Assembly (NCBI GenBank): GCA_038237645.1
Contig: JBBRYN010000081.1
Location: 1-13,948 of the forward strand
Source of the DNA: QHCA01 sp038237645
Lineage (GTDB): Bacteria > Actinomycetota > Actinomycetes > Mycobacteriales > QHCA01
Direction of reading: 5' to 3'
DNA length: 13,948 nt
In this document: positions 1-6,848 of the stretch, one piece after another
Numbering within the stretch: the stretch's first letter is position 1
How the letters are laid out: the number at the start of each line of letters is the position of its first letter
Position numbers and translations under genes: made by a program
Notes under the pieces: model-generated
The model's input: only the letters and a program-made list of their open reading frames with translations
Told to the model about the DNA's origin: nothing
The model's database searches: none

Positions 1-444
1 CGTCGTACCGTTGTCACTCACTCGTGGCCCCTCCGCTGTCGGCTCGAATCCACCGCCAGCATCGAGGGGCCACGGGCCTTCACCCCGGAACCTGCGAGCT
101 CACAAAATCGTGTCGTTCCCCCTCAACTTCGAAGAACCGTGAAAGGCTGGCGCGACCCTGCAGCCGACTTCCACGTAATTCTGGCCATCCGCCGCACACC
201 GCCAACTCGGCCAGAGAGTGATTCGGCCCTGTCACATACGGGCTGGCCCTGGAAGAGACCTACTGACCCGCCGGCGGCATCGGCATACTGCCCGCCACTC
301 ACATAGAAGTGCTGTAGTTGGGCCGATCTCGGGGTGCCGCCGCGCGTATCGCGGCCGGGCCACCTGGTATGCGGTCCACTGAGGACTCAAGCTGCCCCGG
401 TCACCGGGCTTGACCTGTGCGCCCACCCGCTGTTGGGTGGCGCA
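1..444. other. Leading region with no supported gene
   Basis: I see no convincing gene here. The only plus-strand frame of any length (24-221) encodes an Arg/Pro/Ser-rich sequence with no recognisable motif, and a longer minus-strand frame (981-232) is the shadow of the DinB-like gene. A phrase near 44-56 recalls a tRNA T-loop but has no pairing arms. The stretch just before 445 should hold the promoter and ribosome binding site of the DUF664 gene; a GGGTGG at 435-440 is the only candidate binding site I can see. Confidence 0.5.
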
Positions 445-984
445 GTGAGCGACATGTGGACCGCGCCCGAAGATGATCCCAGAACGTCCGGCAACCCGGT
501 CGGCGAATTGGCGACGTACCGGGAATACCTCGCCAACTATCGATTGACCATCGAGATGAAGGCTGACGGCCTGGACGCCGACCAACTCGCCCGGCGCTCC
601 GTCCCGCCCAGCACGATGAGCCTGCTCGGTCTGGTACGCCACCTGGCACAGGTGGAGAACCATTGGTTTCAGCGTGTGCTGCAGGCGCGGACCGACGCAC
701 CACGCCTCTACAAGCGCGAGGACGATCGGAACTGGGACTTCACCGGTGCGGTCGCCGACGCTGCGACAGTCGAGGATGGATTCGCAACGTGGAAGGCGGA
801 GATTGCCAAGGCCGACCAATGGATCGACGCCCTGAAGGAGACTGACCTGGGCCAGGAGGTGCCGCTGCACGATGGCACCGTTGCCGTACGCGATGTGCTC
901 GTCCACGTGGTCGAGGAGTATGCGCGCCACGCCGGCCACGCCGACCTCCTGCGCGAGTGCATCGACGGCCGTACCGGCCAATGA
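445..984 (+). CDS. DUF664/DinB-like four-helix metal-binding protein
   Basis: This is a DUF664 (DinB superfamily) protein of about 179 residues, probably cytoplasmic. The superfamily folds as a four-helix bundle with a three-histidine metal site. Members include thiol-dependent transferases, but the DUF664 substrates are mostly unknown. Counting from the GTG at 445, His66 lies in LLGLVRHLAQVE, and His162 and His165 lie in the C-terminal ARHAGHADLLRECIDGR signature; together these are the expected triad. The N-terminus MWTAPEDD is typical of actinobacterial members. Start choice is uncertain: GTG 445 sits 4 nt after GGTGG, and ATG 454 is the alternative. The frame is open back to 334, but the residues before 445 do not look like the family. 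A second family member lies at 3008-3628. The gene converges on the broken membrane gene downstream. Confidence 0.85.
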   Translation: MSDMWTAPEDDPRTSGNPVGELATYREYLANYRLTIEMKADGLDADQLARRSVPPSTMSLLGLVRHLAQVENHWFQRVLQARTDAPRLYKREDDRNWDFTGAVADAATVEDGFATWKAEIAKADQWIDALKETDLGQEVPLHDGTVAVRDVLVHVVEEYARHAGHADLLRECIDGRTGQ

Positions 985-1074
985 CCCCCTCCTGTGGGCG
1001 AGTGAGTGCGCGGATCGAGCGGCGCCGGAGATCGTGTGCGGGCCATCAGCGACCCAGGGTGGACGCCGGATGGG

Positions 1075-1539
1075 TTACCGGCCGTCGGACGGCGCGGTCA
1101 CAACCCCGCCCAGCTTGTCGAGCTGGGTGGCGTACGCCAGATACGCCGGCGACACCGCCAGGATCAACGCCAGGACGGGCGCGGTCAGCCGCCAAGCAAG
1201 GCTGGAAGTATTGATCGGCTCAACGGAGTCCTGCGGTTCGAGCAGCTCCGCGCCGTGCCCCTCCAGGCCGCCCAGGTAGGCAGTCACGATCACCCCGGCC
1301 TGCAGCGGGATCAGCAGCACGGTCAGCGAACCGACCACCACCACGCCGGTCATGCCGGACGTACCAATGACCTGCTGGAGCAGCCAGGTCGCCAACCTGG
1401 GAATCACCCCGACCCCGACGAACACAGCGATCGTGACGGCCATCCGACGGCCGTGCATCGCCACACGGGCCGCCGCCAGCCCGCCGCCGCGCCACAGGCT
1501 CAGGAACGCACCTGGCACGGCAAGGGAATAGCGCAACAC
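1075..1539 (-). pseudogene. 3' half of a broken polytopic membrane protein gene
   Basis: This open stretch ends with TAA at 1075. It carries hydrophobic segments of about 20 residues (around MAVTIAVFVGVGVIP, TGVVVVGSLTVLLIPLQAG and LTAPVLALILAVSPAYLAY). It begins with an RYSLAVPGAFLSLWRGGGL region that resembles the re-entry helix and cytoplasmic segment of actinobacterial membrane proteins with repeated 'RLSLAPAALVLE' loops. It is in the same frame as the 5' half (2079-1561), but a TGA at 1563-1561 separates them. The GTG at 1539 that could start it has no clear ribosome binding site. I read the two halves as one former gene of roughly 330 codons. The function is unknown. The resemblance to glycerophosphodiester-phosphodiesterase-type membrane domains is from memory only. 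Confidence 0.6.
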
Positions 1540-1560
1540 GATCGCAAATGCCCAGGCCCA

Positions 1561-2079
1561 TCAGCGCAAGCGCGGCAAGTATGGAGAGCTAAAGCGTCGG
1601 CACCCATGACACGGACGACGCCAGGCAAGAATGGAGGCTGTCCCGATGCCGAAACCGAGGATCAGCAGCCCGAGCAGCGCGAGGCCGAAGAGACTGGGCA
1701 GCCGCCGCCAGGTGATCTGTATCGCGGACAGCGGTCCAATCCGCCGTCCGTACAAGCTGCCGACGAGACCAGGCGTGCACGCTCCGAGCGCGACAACCAG
1801 GCCCGCGAACCCCAGGCACCCTGCCACGACCGCCCCGAACACCGGCGTCCCGAGCCGGCCCTCGACAAGGTGCCGTACGCCATGGATCCGTACCGTGTTT
1901 CCCGATAGCGCCCAGTAGACGATCAACTCGGCGCACAACAGAAACGGGACCGAAAACACGGCGGTCACAACCAGCAAGGACAGGTAGCAACGGATGGCCG
2001 TTGCGTAGCCCACCCGGATCATGCCCACGACCGTCTCCGGCGTCGACTTCGACGCGGCGACCTGATCCGTGGCTGTCAT
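1561..2079 (-). pseudogene. 5' half of a broken polytopic membrane protein gene
   Basis: ATG at 2079 is the likely start: it is preceded by GGAAGGCGAGG, a strong ribosome binding site, whereas the frame upstream to 2190 is Pro/Ala/Arg-rich and unlike coding sequence. The product begins MTATDQVAASKSTPETVVGM. Membrane segments follow, around CYLSLLVVTAVFSVPFLLCAE, FGAVVAGCLGFAGLVVALGA and LFGLALLGLLILGFGIGTAS. After LAW at about 1621 the frame turns hydrophilic and Arg/Cys-rich and stops at 1561. A different minus frame over roughly 1587-1550 reads LSILAALALMGLGI, an obvious membrane helix. It is itself preceded by a TAG and rejoins the original frame before the 3' half. At least two indels plus possibly a stop therefore interrupt the gene within about 80 bp. 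Confidence 0.62.
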
Positions 2080-2220
2080 CCTCGCCTTCCGCTGCCCGGT
2101 GGGCGGCCGCAGACCGCACTCTGCTGGCGCGGTTGCGGCGCACGGGGTAGCCCCTCCGCTCCGGGGTGCGGGGAGGGTGTGGGACAGCACATTCCACCGA
2201 CGACGGTGCTGCCGCCGGGC

Positions 2221-2654
2221 TCAGGGATTGGCGGCGTCACTGCGCGGATCGTTTGTCATGGCCACCTGCAGCAGTTTGCGGAGCCCGTGAAGTTCGGCGT
2301 CGTTCAACGCGCTGACGGGTCCGGCGTCGGTTTCCGAGGCAGTCACCGATGACGAGGTTGCCGCCACACTGAGCGCGGCCGTCGTGTCGCCAGCCGCACT
2401 CGCTCGCCGATTTCGCTCGCGAGGAATTCGCCGTCGCCGAGCTGGTGGCCACCGACCTCAACGCCCGCTCACCTGTCAGCCGCAAAACCCGTACTCCCGA
2501 GCGAGGAGCCGAGGTCCGGGTACGGATCGCGCTCCTGCGCGCCGACGGACCGACCGGAATTTCCGCGGTGAGGGGGCGGCCCGTTGTAGAGCGCCGCGTG
2601 CGCCGCTTTCAAGCGCGGCACCACCGACGTCAGGGAGTCGTCAGCCTCTTCCAC
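2221..2654 (-). pseudogene. Possible decayed minus-strand gene(s)
   Basis: A GTG at 2654 sits 5 nt downstream of AAAGGGGG, a very good ribosome binding site, and opens VEEADDSLTSVVPRLKAAH, followed by AALYNG. This helical start resembles SnoaL-like/ketosteroid-isomerase-type small proteins. The frame loses protein character and stops at 2469. Just past the TGA, the same frame reads GGHQLGDGEFLASEIGERVR before degenerating. A different minus frame then gives SALNDAELHGLRKLLQVAM and stops at 2221, with an amphipathic C-terminal helix of a kind seen in MarR-type regulators. No single uninterrupted gene can be drawn. Plus-strand frames across 2291-2500 also look partly protein-like, so even the strand is not certain. 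The fragments may be one broken gene, two, or chance. Confidence 0.28.
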
Positions 2655-3007
2655 CGCGGCCCCCTTTCGCCAACGGCAGGCCCCAACCCGGTCAGGTCCC
2701 GCTGGACACGACGAACCCGTGCGGGAAGCACGACCACCCCGGTCGGTCCGGTCCGACAACCCTGAGGAGCTTCAGCCCCCTCACTCCCAGTGCCTCGTCG
2801 ACCACCGGCGTGTGAGTCGGAGGGATTCCTCGACCGCCTCGGTGCCTGGTCCGCGCGCGAATCGCCAGCGGACGATCTGGGCCTGACGTGACCGCCTGGG
2901 TGATGACGCGCTAAGAGACCCCCTACTCGCCGTCGTCCGGCGTCCGCCGGATACTGCCACTCGGCAAGAGCATTCCTCCCCGCCATGGCCCGAGATCGGA
3001 GCAGCGG
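2655..3007. other. Non-coding or degenerate stretch before the second DinB-like gene
   Basis: No open frame here has convincing protein character. The plus-strand frame to 2815 is Arg/Pro/Thr-rich, and a minus frame covering 3074-2781 is the shadow of the downstream gene start. The last about 100 bp must contain the promoter of the gene at 3008. A GGAG at 2997-3000 with some extra spacing may be its ribosome binding site. Confidence 0.4.
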
Positions 3008-3628
3008 ATGAGTCAGCAAGTCCCCAACCGGACCGGTTTGACCGCCGATCTGCACCGTTACCTTCAGGAGGCACGGGACGGCGTGCTCGCGGCCATGGAC
3101 GGCTTGTCCGAGTACGACATCCGGCGGCCCATGACGCCCACCGCCACCAACCTGCTGGGGTTGGTCAAGCACCTCGCGAGCATCGAGGTCGGCTACCTCG
3201 GCGACTCGGTGGGCAGACCGGCTCCGGTCCGGCTGCCCTGGGTGGCCGACGGGTCCATTTGGGACGGTGCCGACATGTGGGCCACGGCGCAGGAGAGCCG
3301 GGAGGATCTGGTCGCCCTCTACCGCGCCGCCTGGCAACACTCCGATCAGTCGATCGACGAGTTGGGGCTCGATGCACCCGCGCAGGTGTCGTGGTGGCCC
3401 GAGGAGCGGCGCAGGACGACCCTGGGGTCGGTGCTGGTCCGCGTGGTAGCCGAGACCGCCCAGCACGCAGGGCACGCCGACATCCTGCGCGAGATGATCG
3501 ACGGGCGGGCGGGCAGCGGGCACGATGAAGCCGGCGACGCCGCCTGGTGGGCCGGTTACGTCGAGCGGGTTCAGCAGGCGGCCGACCAGCATCGCGAACC
3601 CGCCCAGTCCGCGACACCATCGGGCTGA
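3008..3628 (+). CDS. DUF664/DinB-like four-helix metal-binding protein (second copy)
   Basis: This 206-residue DUF664/DinB-superfamily protein is more typical than the one at 445-984. The metal-site histidines are His55 in NLLGLVKHLASIEVGYLGD and His153 and His156 in AQHAGHADILREMIDGR. WWPEERRRTTLGSVLVRVVAE before the last signature is also usual for the family, and the C-terminal AWWAGYVERVQQAAD matches the common ending of actinobacterial members. The ATG at 3008 is chosen because the family starts close to it and no earlier in-frame start exists nearby. The enzymatic role is unknown; metal-dependent thiol transfer is a family-level possibility. It shares the signatures but little else with the first copy, so they are distant paralogues rather than a recent duplication. 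A 70-bp gap with its own promoter separates it from the pentapeptide gene. Confidence 0.9.
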   Translation: MSQQVPNRTGLTADLHRYLQEARDGVLAAMDGLSEYDIRRPMTPTATNLLGLVKHLASIEVGYLGDSVGRPAPVRLPWVADGSIWDGADMWATAQESREDLVALYRAAWQHSDQSIDELGLDAPAQVSWWPEERRRTTLGSVLVRVVAETAQHAGHADILREMIDGRAGSGHDEAGDAAWWAGYVERVQQAADQHREPAQSATPSG

Positions 3629-3685
3629 CCTGACGGGCGCCGCAGCCGGGTACGCGTGACTGCCGTCTCACTACACCCCGATCGG

Positions 3686-3691
3686 TAGTCT
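3686..3691 (+). promoter_or_regulatory. Candidate leaderless -10 box (TAGTCT) for the pentapeptide gene
   Basis: TAGTCT ends 7 nt before the ATG at 3699 with GCGGGCC between. This is the spacing expected when transcription starts at or next to the start codon, a common actinobacterial arrangement. There is no Shine-Dalgarno sequence in front of the ATG, which agrees with a leaderless message. No clear -35 is visible. Confidence 0.5.
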
Positions 3692-3698
3692 GCGGGCC

Positions 3699-4376
3699 AT
3701 GGCGGCATCCTCCAAGGCCAGATCGACCAAGCTGCTGCCCGATCCGCCGGATCTCCCCGGCAGCTTCGACCCGGCAGTGCAGCGGCTCGACGACGGGGCG
3801 CTGTGGGATGGCGTGGAGGCCGGCGACGCAGTGGAGGTGGCCGGCACCACGGCCGATGTGGTGCTTCGCGAGACGGTGTGGGACAAGGGCGACCTCAGCG
3901 GTCGACGGCTCACCGGCTTTCGCTGCAGGGACGTCCGATTCGTGGGGTGTGACCTCTCCGGCACGGTCCTGGACGGGTGCGATCTGACCCGGGTGGTATT
4001 CGCCGAGTGCCGGATGACCGGCATTGTGCTCAGCGGCGGCACGCTCAGCAATGTCCACGTCTCGGACTGCCGGGCTGATCTGGCGAACTTCCGGATGGCC
4101 CGAGCGGACTACCTGAGGATCGAGGGCACGTCCCTGCGGGCCGCAGAGTTCTATCAAGCGAGACTGACGGCCAGTGCCCTGCTCGACTGCGATCTCAGTG
4201 AGGCGAACTTCACCGACGCCACGCTGGCCGATGTTGATCTACACGGATCGACGGTTGCCGCCATCCACGGAGCGCTCTCACTCGGCGGTGCCAACATTGC
4301 GCCGGACCAGCTCATCTCCCTTGCCGGGGCGCTGGCCGCCGCGACGGGAGTCCACCTCACGGATCGCCGTAGCTGA
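3699..4376 (+). CDS. Pentapeptide-repeat protein
   Basis: This 225-residue protein has a run of A/C(D/N)LxX-type five-residue repeats from about residue 55 to 185, with units such as GDLSG, CDLSG, CDLTR, ADLAN, CDLSE, ANFTD and VDLHG. The pattern predicts a right-handed quadrilateral beta-helix. Some family members (MfpA, Qnr) mimic DNA and protect gyrase; most have no known role and nothing here shows gyrase binding. An approximately 50-residue charged N-terminal segment precedes the repeats, and a non-repeat helical tail (APDQLISLAGALAAATGV) may cap the helix or mediate dimerisation. Many units carry Cys at the first position. There is no signal peptide or membrane helix, so it is probably cytoplasmic. 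The start follows a TAGTCT box at leaderless spacing. Confidence 0.88.
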   Translation: MAASSKARSTKLLPDPPDLPGSFDPAVQRLDDGALWDGVEAGDAVEVAGTTADVVLRETVWDKGDLSGRRLTGFRCRDVRFVGCDLSGTVLDGCDLTRVVFAECRMTGIVLSGGTLSNVHVSDCRADLANFRMARADYLRIEGTSLRAAEFYQARLTASALLDCDLSEANFTDATLADVDLHGSTVAAIHGALSLGGANIAPDQLISLAGALAAATGVHLTDRRS

Positions 4377-4403
4377 GGTCCGCCGGAGTCAAGTTCGCTG
4401 GGA

Positions 4404-5267
4404 ATGCGTCGCTACGCGGGCATGACCGTGGTCGGATGGATGCGGGCGTGGCGGGTGCCGCTACAGGTGTCGGCCGGCGCCTGCCTGTTCACGGCCGCCC
4501 TGCTCCCTGTGGGGACGACTCCGCTGGGGCCGACGATCAGCTTCGTGCCCGCCATGCTGGCGGCGGTCGCCTGCTTCGATGTCATGTCGTTGTGCCTGCT
4601 GGCCGGCGGCTACACCGACACGGGCGACCGGCGAATGCTGGCGACCTCGTTGGCCTATCTGTGGTCGCTGGTTGCCATGGCCGGCTATGCCCTGGCTTTC
4701 CCCGGAGTGTTCGCCGGTCATCCGCCGCTCGCGAGCGTCCCGTCGGTCGCTCCGTACCTCTACATCGCCTGGCACGCCGGCTTCCCGCTCATCCTGGGCG
4801 CAGCCTGGGCGCCGTGGCCGGCCCGGCTGACCCGGCAGACGCCGCGGGCGCGGCGTCGTAGGGCGCTGCTGGTCAGCTCGCTCGCCGTGGCCAGCGTGGC
4901 GGCGGGTGTGGTGGCGGTGTGCGTCGCGTTCGCCGCCCACTGGCCGGTGCTGATCGTGGGGCTGGACGTCTCGGGGATGGTCCGGGTCACCGCTCCGATA
5001 GTGATACCGCTGGTGCTGCTCGCCCTCTATTCGGCCTGGCGCGGGCTCAGCGACCGGCGCGGACCGGAACGATGGGCTGCCGTCGCCGTACTGGTCTGCT
5101 TATGCTACTTGGTGTTGACCTACGCCTCGCGCCACCGGTTCAGCGTGGGCTGGTACGCCGGTCGCACCTTGACCCTGGTCGCCGCCGCCGTGTTGCTGTT
5201 GGCCATGCTCGCCTCCTTCCGCCGGCTCAAGGCGGCCGCCAGTTCAACGCCGCCTTCGATTCCCTGA
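4404..5267 (+). CDS. MASE4 membrane sensor part of a frameshifted diguanylate cyclase
   Basis: The 287-residue open frame carries about seven to eight hydrophobic helices and ends in HRFSVGWYAGRTLTLVAAAV, a hallmark of the MASE4 integral-membrane sensory domain found in front of GGDEF domains. After FRRLKAAA the frame runs out at 5267, while the frame one base back continues at once with QFNAAFDSLTGLTNRR, the start of a GGDEF domain. This is therefore the sensor half of one gene ending at 5760, broken between about 5229 and 5243. If the sequence is correct, it would give a membrane protein without output domain plus 8 foreign residues. ATG 4404 is the first start; ATG 4422 or 4440 is possible. 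It lies 27 bp after the pentapeptide gene on the same strand. The signal sensed by MASE4 is not known. Confidence 0.8.
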   Translation: MRRYAGMTVVGWMRAWRVPLQVSAGACLFTAALLPVGTTPLGPTISFVPAMLAAVACFDVMSLCLLAGGYTDTGDRRMLATSLAYLWSLVAMAGYALAFPGVFAGHPPLASVPSVAPYLYIAWHAGFPLILGAAWAPWPARLTRQTPRARRRRALLVSSLAVASVAAGVVAVCVAFAAHWPVLIVGLDVSGMVRVTAPIVIPLVLLALYSAWRGLSDRRGPERWAAVAVLVCLCYLVLTYASRHRFSVGWYAGRTLTLVAAAVLLLAMLASFRRLKAAASSTPPSIP

Positions 5268-5760
5268 CCGGCCTGACCAATCGGCGGGGCGCACATGCCG
5301 CCCTCGCCGGCGCGTTCGCCCGGTCACGGCGCTCCGGAGCACCGCTTGCCCTGGTCGCGCTGGATCTCGACCATTTCAAGGCTGTCAACGACCGGTACGG
5401 TCACCCGGTCGGCGACACCGTGCTCGCCGCCGTCGGCGCCGCTCTCGTCGCCAGCCTGCGTGAGGGGACATACCCGCCCGCGTCGGCGGCGAGGAGTTAC
5501 TGGTGCTGCTCTCCGACACCGGACAACCCGACGCCACCATGGTGGCCGAGCGGCTCCGCCGGGCCATCGGGGCGCTGCAGGTGGCCGCCGGATCCGGCCT
5601 CGTCAAAGCCAGCCTGGGCGTGGTCTGCCTCGGCCCCGAGGACGCCGACGCCACCGACCTGCTCCGCCGGGCCGACGACGCCCTCTACACGGCCAAGCAC
5701 TCCGGACGCGATCAGGTCTTCACCCTCCTCTGCCTGGCCGAGAGCCCGGCCGGCTGCTGA
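5240..5760 (+). pseudogene. GGDEF diguanylate cyclase output domain, frameshifted
   Basis: Reading across two frames gives a complete GGDEF domain that would make cyclic di-GMP from two GTP. The first frame (5240-5464) holds FDSLTGLTNRR and the metal-binding LVALDLDHFKAVNDRYGHPVG. The second (5467-5760) holds DIPARVGGEELLVLLSDTG, SLGVVCL and the closing RADDALYTAKHSGRDQV. The catalytic loop is GGEEL rather than GGEEF. With one base restored near 5464-5467 the junction reads REGDIPARVGGEEL, an RxxD product-inhibition I-site at the normal distance. The break falls at a GGGG run. There is no usable start codon with a ribosome binding site for either piece alone, so the domain is expressed only if the breaks are sequencing errors or are bypassed. 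Confidence 0.82.
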
Positions 5761-5780
5761 TCGCCGGCGCTCGGCAGCCG
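5751..5780. terminator. Hairpin between convergent cyclase and bacteriocin-like genes
   Basis: CGGCTGCTGA (5751-5760) pairs with TCGGCAGCCG (5771-5780) over ten positions with one T-G wobble, around a 10-nt loop that itself contains GCCGGC. The left arm includes the cyclase stop codon. The minus-strand bacteriocin-like gene ends 6 bp beyond the right arm. The position suggests a shared bidirectional terminator. No T-tract follows, which is common in high-GC actinobacteria but weakens the call. Confidence 0.45.
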
Positions 5781-5785
5781 AGGCC

Positions 5786-6430
5786 TCAGTAGCAGAGGCC
5801 GTCGCACCAGTAGTTGTAGCCGACGCCACAGTTGGCGGACCACTGGCACGAGCCGTTGGCACTGCATTGGCCGAAGCCGTAGTTGCACCAGTTGCTCTCC
5901 GTCGCGCACTCGCACTGCGCTTCATCCCGCAAGGCCTGCAGCGCGACACCGGGGGCCTGAGAGACGGGGCCGAGGGCGGCAAGCAGCGCGTATGCCTCGT
6001 CGTGACCGAGGGCCCGTACAGCAGCCTCCTTCAGGTCGTCGAGCTGCCGGTAAACCTCGGGCGTCGCACCTTGCTCCAGGACGAACGTGGACTCCCTCCC
6101 CATGATCGAAATGGCGCGGTCGACGACCTGCGTCTGCTCAGCCGACAGCGCCGGGTGCGAGGCTCGGTACTGCTTCAGGTGATCCACCCACAGCTGGCTA
6201 CGTACCTGCGGTGTCGACGCCCGGAAGACGGCCTTGCGATACGACTCGGGAAGGGGGACGAGGTCGTTGTAGCGCTGGGGGAGGCGACCTTGGTTCTTTC
6301 CCACCCACGTCGCGGCGGCGTCGGCCTCCCGCTCGGCGAAGGCAGGCGTCTTGCCGGTGAGGATCAATCCTCCGGCGACCAGCGCGCCGGCACCGAGGCG
6401 CAGGAACTCCTTGCGCCCGATGTGCGGCGG
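5786..6430 (-). CDS. Fulvocin C-like bacteriocin precursor domain (C-terminal part of a frameshifted fusion)
   Basis: From about 6430 the frame reads PPHIGRKEFLRLGAGALVAG and on through GLILTGKTPAFA, a basic-then-hydrophobic segment like a Tat-type signal or a membrane anchor. A roughly 135-residue helical region follows. The last 43 residues (5914-5786) contain eight Cys with gaps of 1, 6, 6, 5, 5, 7 and 3. As I recall it, mature fulvocin C of Myxococcus fulvus also has eight Cys with gaps 1, 6, 5, 5, 6, 6 and 1, the same CxC-T-x-S start and a late CG-G-x-x-Y. This matches the 'bacteriocin fulvocin C-related' family. The only start codon in this frame is TTG 6367, which overlaps the stop of the upstream frame but would discard the signal segment. 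I therefore join it to the DCC-like frame (6771-6364) by one missing base. Activity and processing are unknown. Confidence 0.75.
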   Translation of the reverse strand, partial: PPHIGRKEFLRLGAGALVAGGLILTGKTPAFAEREADAAATWVGKNQGRLPQRYNDLVPLPESYRKAVFRASTPQVRSQLWVDHLKQYRASHPALSAEQTQVVDRAISIMGRESTFVLEQGATPEVYRQLDDLKEAAVRALGHDEAYALLAALGPVSQAPGVALQALRDEAQCECATESNWCNYGFGQCSANGSCQWSANCGVGYNYWCDGLCY

Positions 6431-6771
6431 TCCGTCGGCTTGTCCAGGTGGCCATCAGCCTGGCGACGCATCTGGCCGAGCCCGCGCAACACCCGCACGG
6501 TGGCCGCCGGACCGAGCCGGCGAGCCAGTGGCATCGCCATGCCCACCCCGGTCCACGCGCGCGCCTTGTCACCCTCCACCCGCAATAGCGTCGGAACCCA
6601 CCGAGGCTCGGCACCCAGTGCCTGCTCCCGCCACGACCGCACGTCGGGCCGGGACAGCGGCAGCACCTCCAGTCGCCCCTCGCACGCCTGGACGACCACG
6701 GCAGAAACCTGCCGGCAGGTCGCACACGAGGCGTCGAAGGCCAGCACCCAGCGCGTTTCGGACAGACTCAT
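6364..6771 (-). CDS. DCC-like thiol-disulfide domain (N-terminal part of the bacteriocin-like fusion)
   Basis: ATG 6771 follows GGAG at 7 nt. The product opens MSLSETRWVLAFDASCATCR, with a CxxC redox pair (Cys16, Cys19) straight after the first strand. This is the arrangement of DCC-family thiol-disulfide oxidoreductases, which share a thioredoxin-like fold. About 100 residues look genuine, to RVLRGLGQMRRQADGHLD. The last 25 or so residues, before the stop at 6364, are Ser/Arg-rich and lie over the signal segment of the fulvocin-like frame, so I think they are out of frame. Restoring one base between about 6455 and 6421 gives a single 328-residue protein: redox domain, hydrophobic signal, helical region, Cys-rich peptide. 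The proposed role, forming or checking the disulfides of the attached peptide, is inference. It lies 135 bp after the membrane regulator gene. Confidence 0.72.
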   Translation of the reverse strand: MSLSETRWVLAFDASCATCRQVSAVVVQACEGRLEVLPLSRPDVRSWREQALGAEPRWVPTLLRVEGDKARAWTGVGMAMPLARRLGPAATVRVLRGLGQMRRQADGHLDKPTDRRTSGARSSCASVPARWSPED

Positions 6772-6848
6772 CAAGCGGCTCCGATCGGACTCAAAGAAAT
6801 CCCTCCACCCGCAAGCCGCGGATCAGGGCAAATCCACTCAGGGCGGGC

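Noticed and set aside
40..60. tRNA T-loop-like phrase (GGCTCGAATCC)
   Set aside because: The flanking bases do not pair as a 5-bp T-arm and no anticodon or D-arm can be drawn.
2384..2815. Plus-strand 143-codon and 106-codon frames
   Set aside because: Composition is mostly Arg, Pro and Thr, there is no ribosome binding site, and only a short part looks protein-like. Not enough to call a gene.
6421..6455. Programmed ribosomal frameshift joining the DCC and fulvocin frames
   Set aside because: The direction would fit a -1 shift, but no slippery heptamer is present around CCGACGGACCGCC. Sequence error or mutation is simpler.
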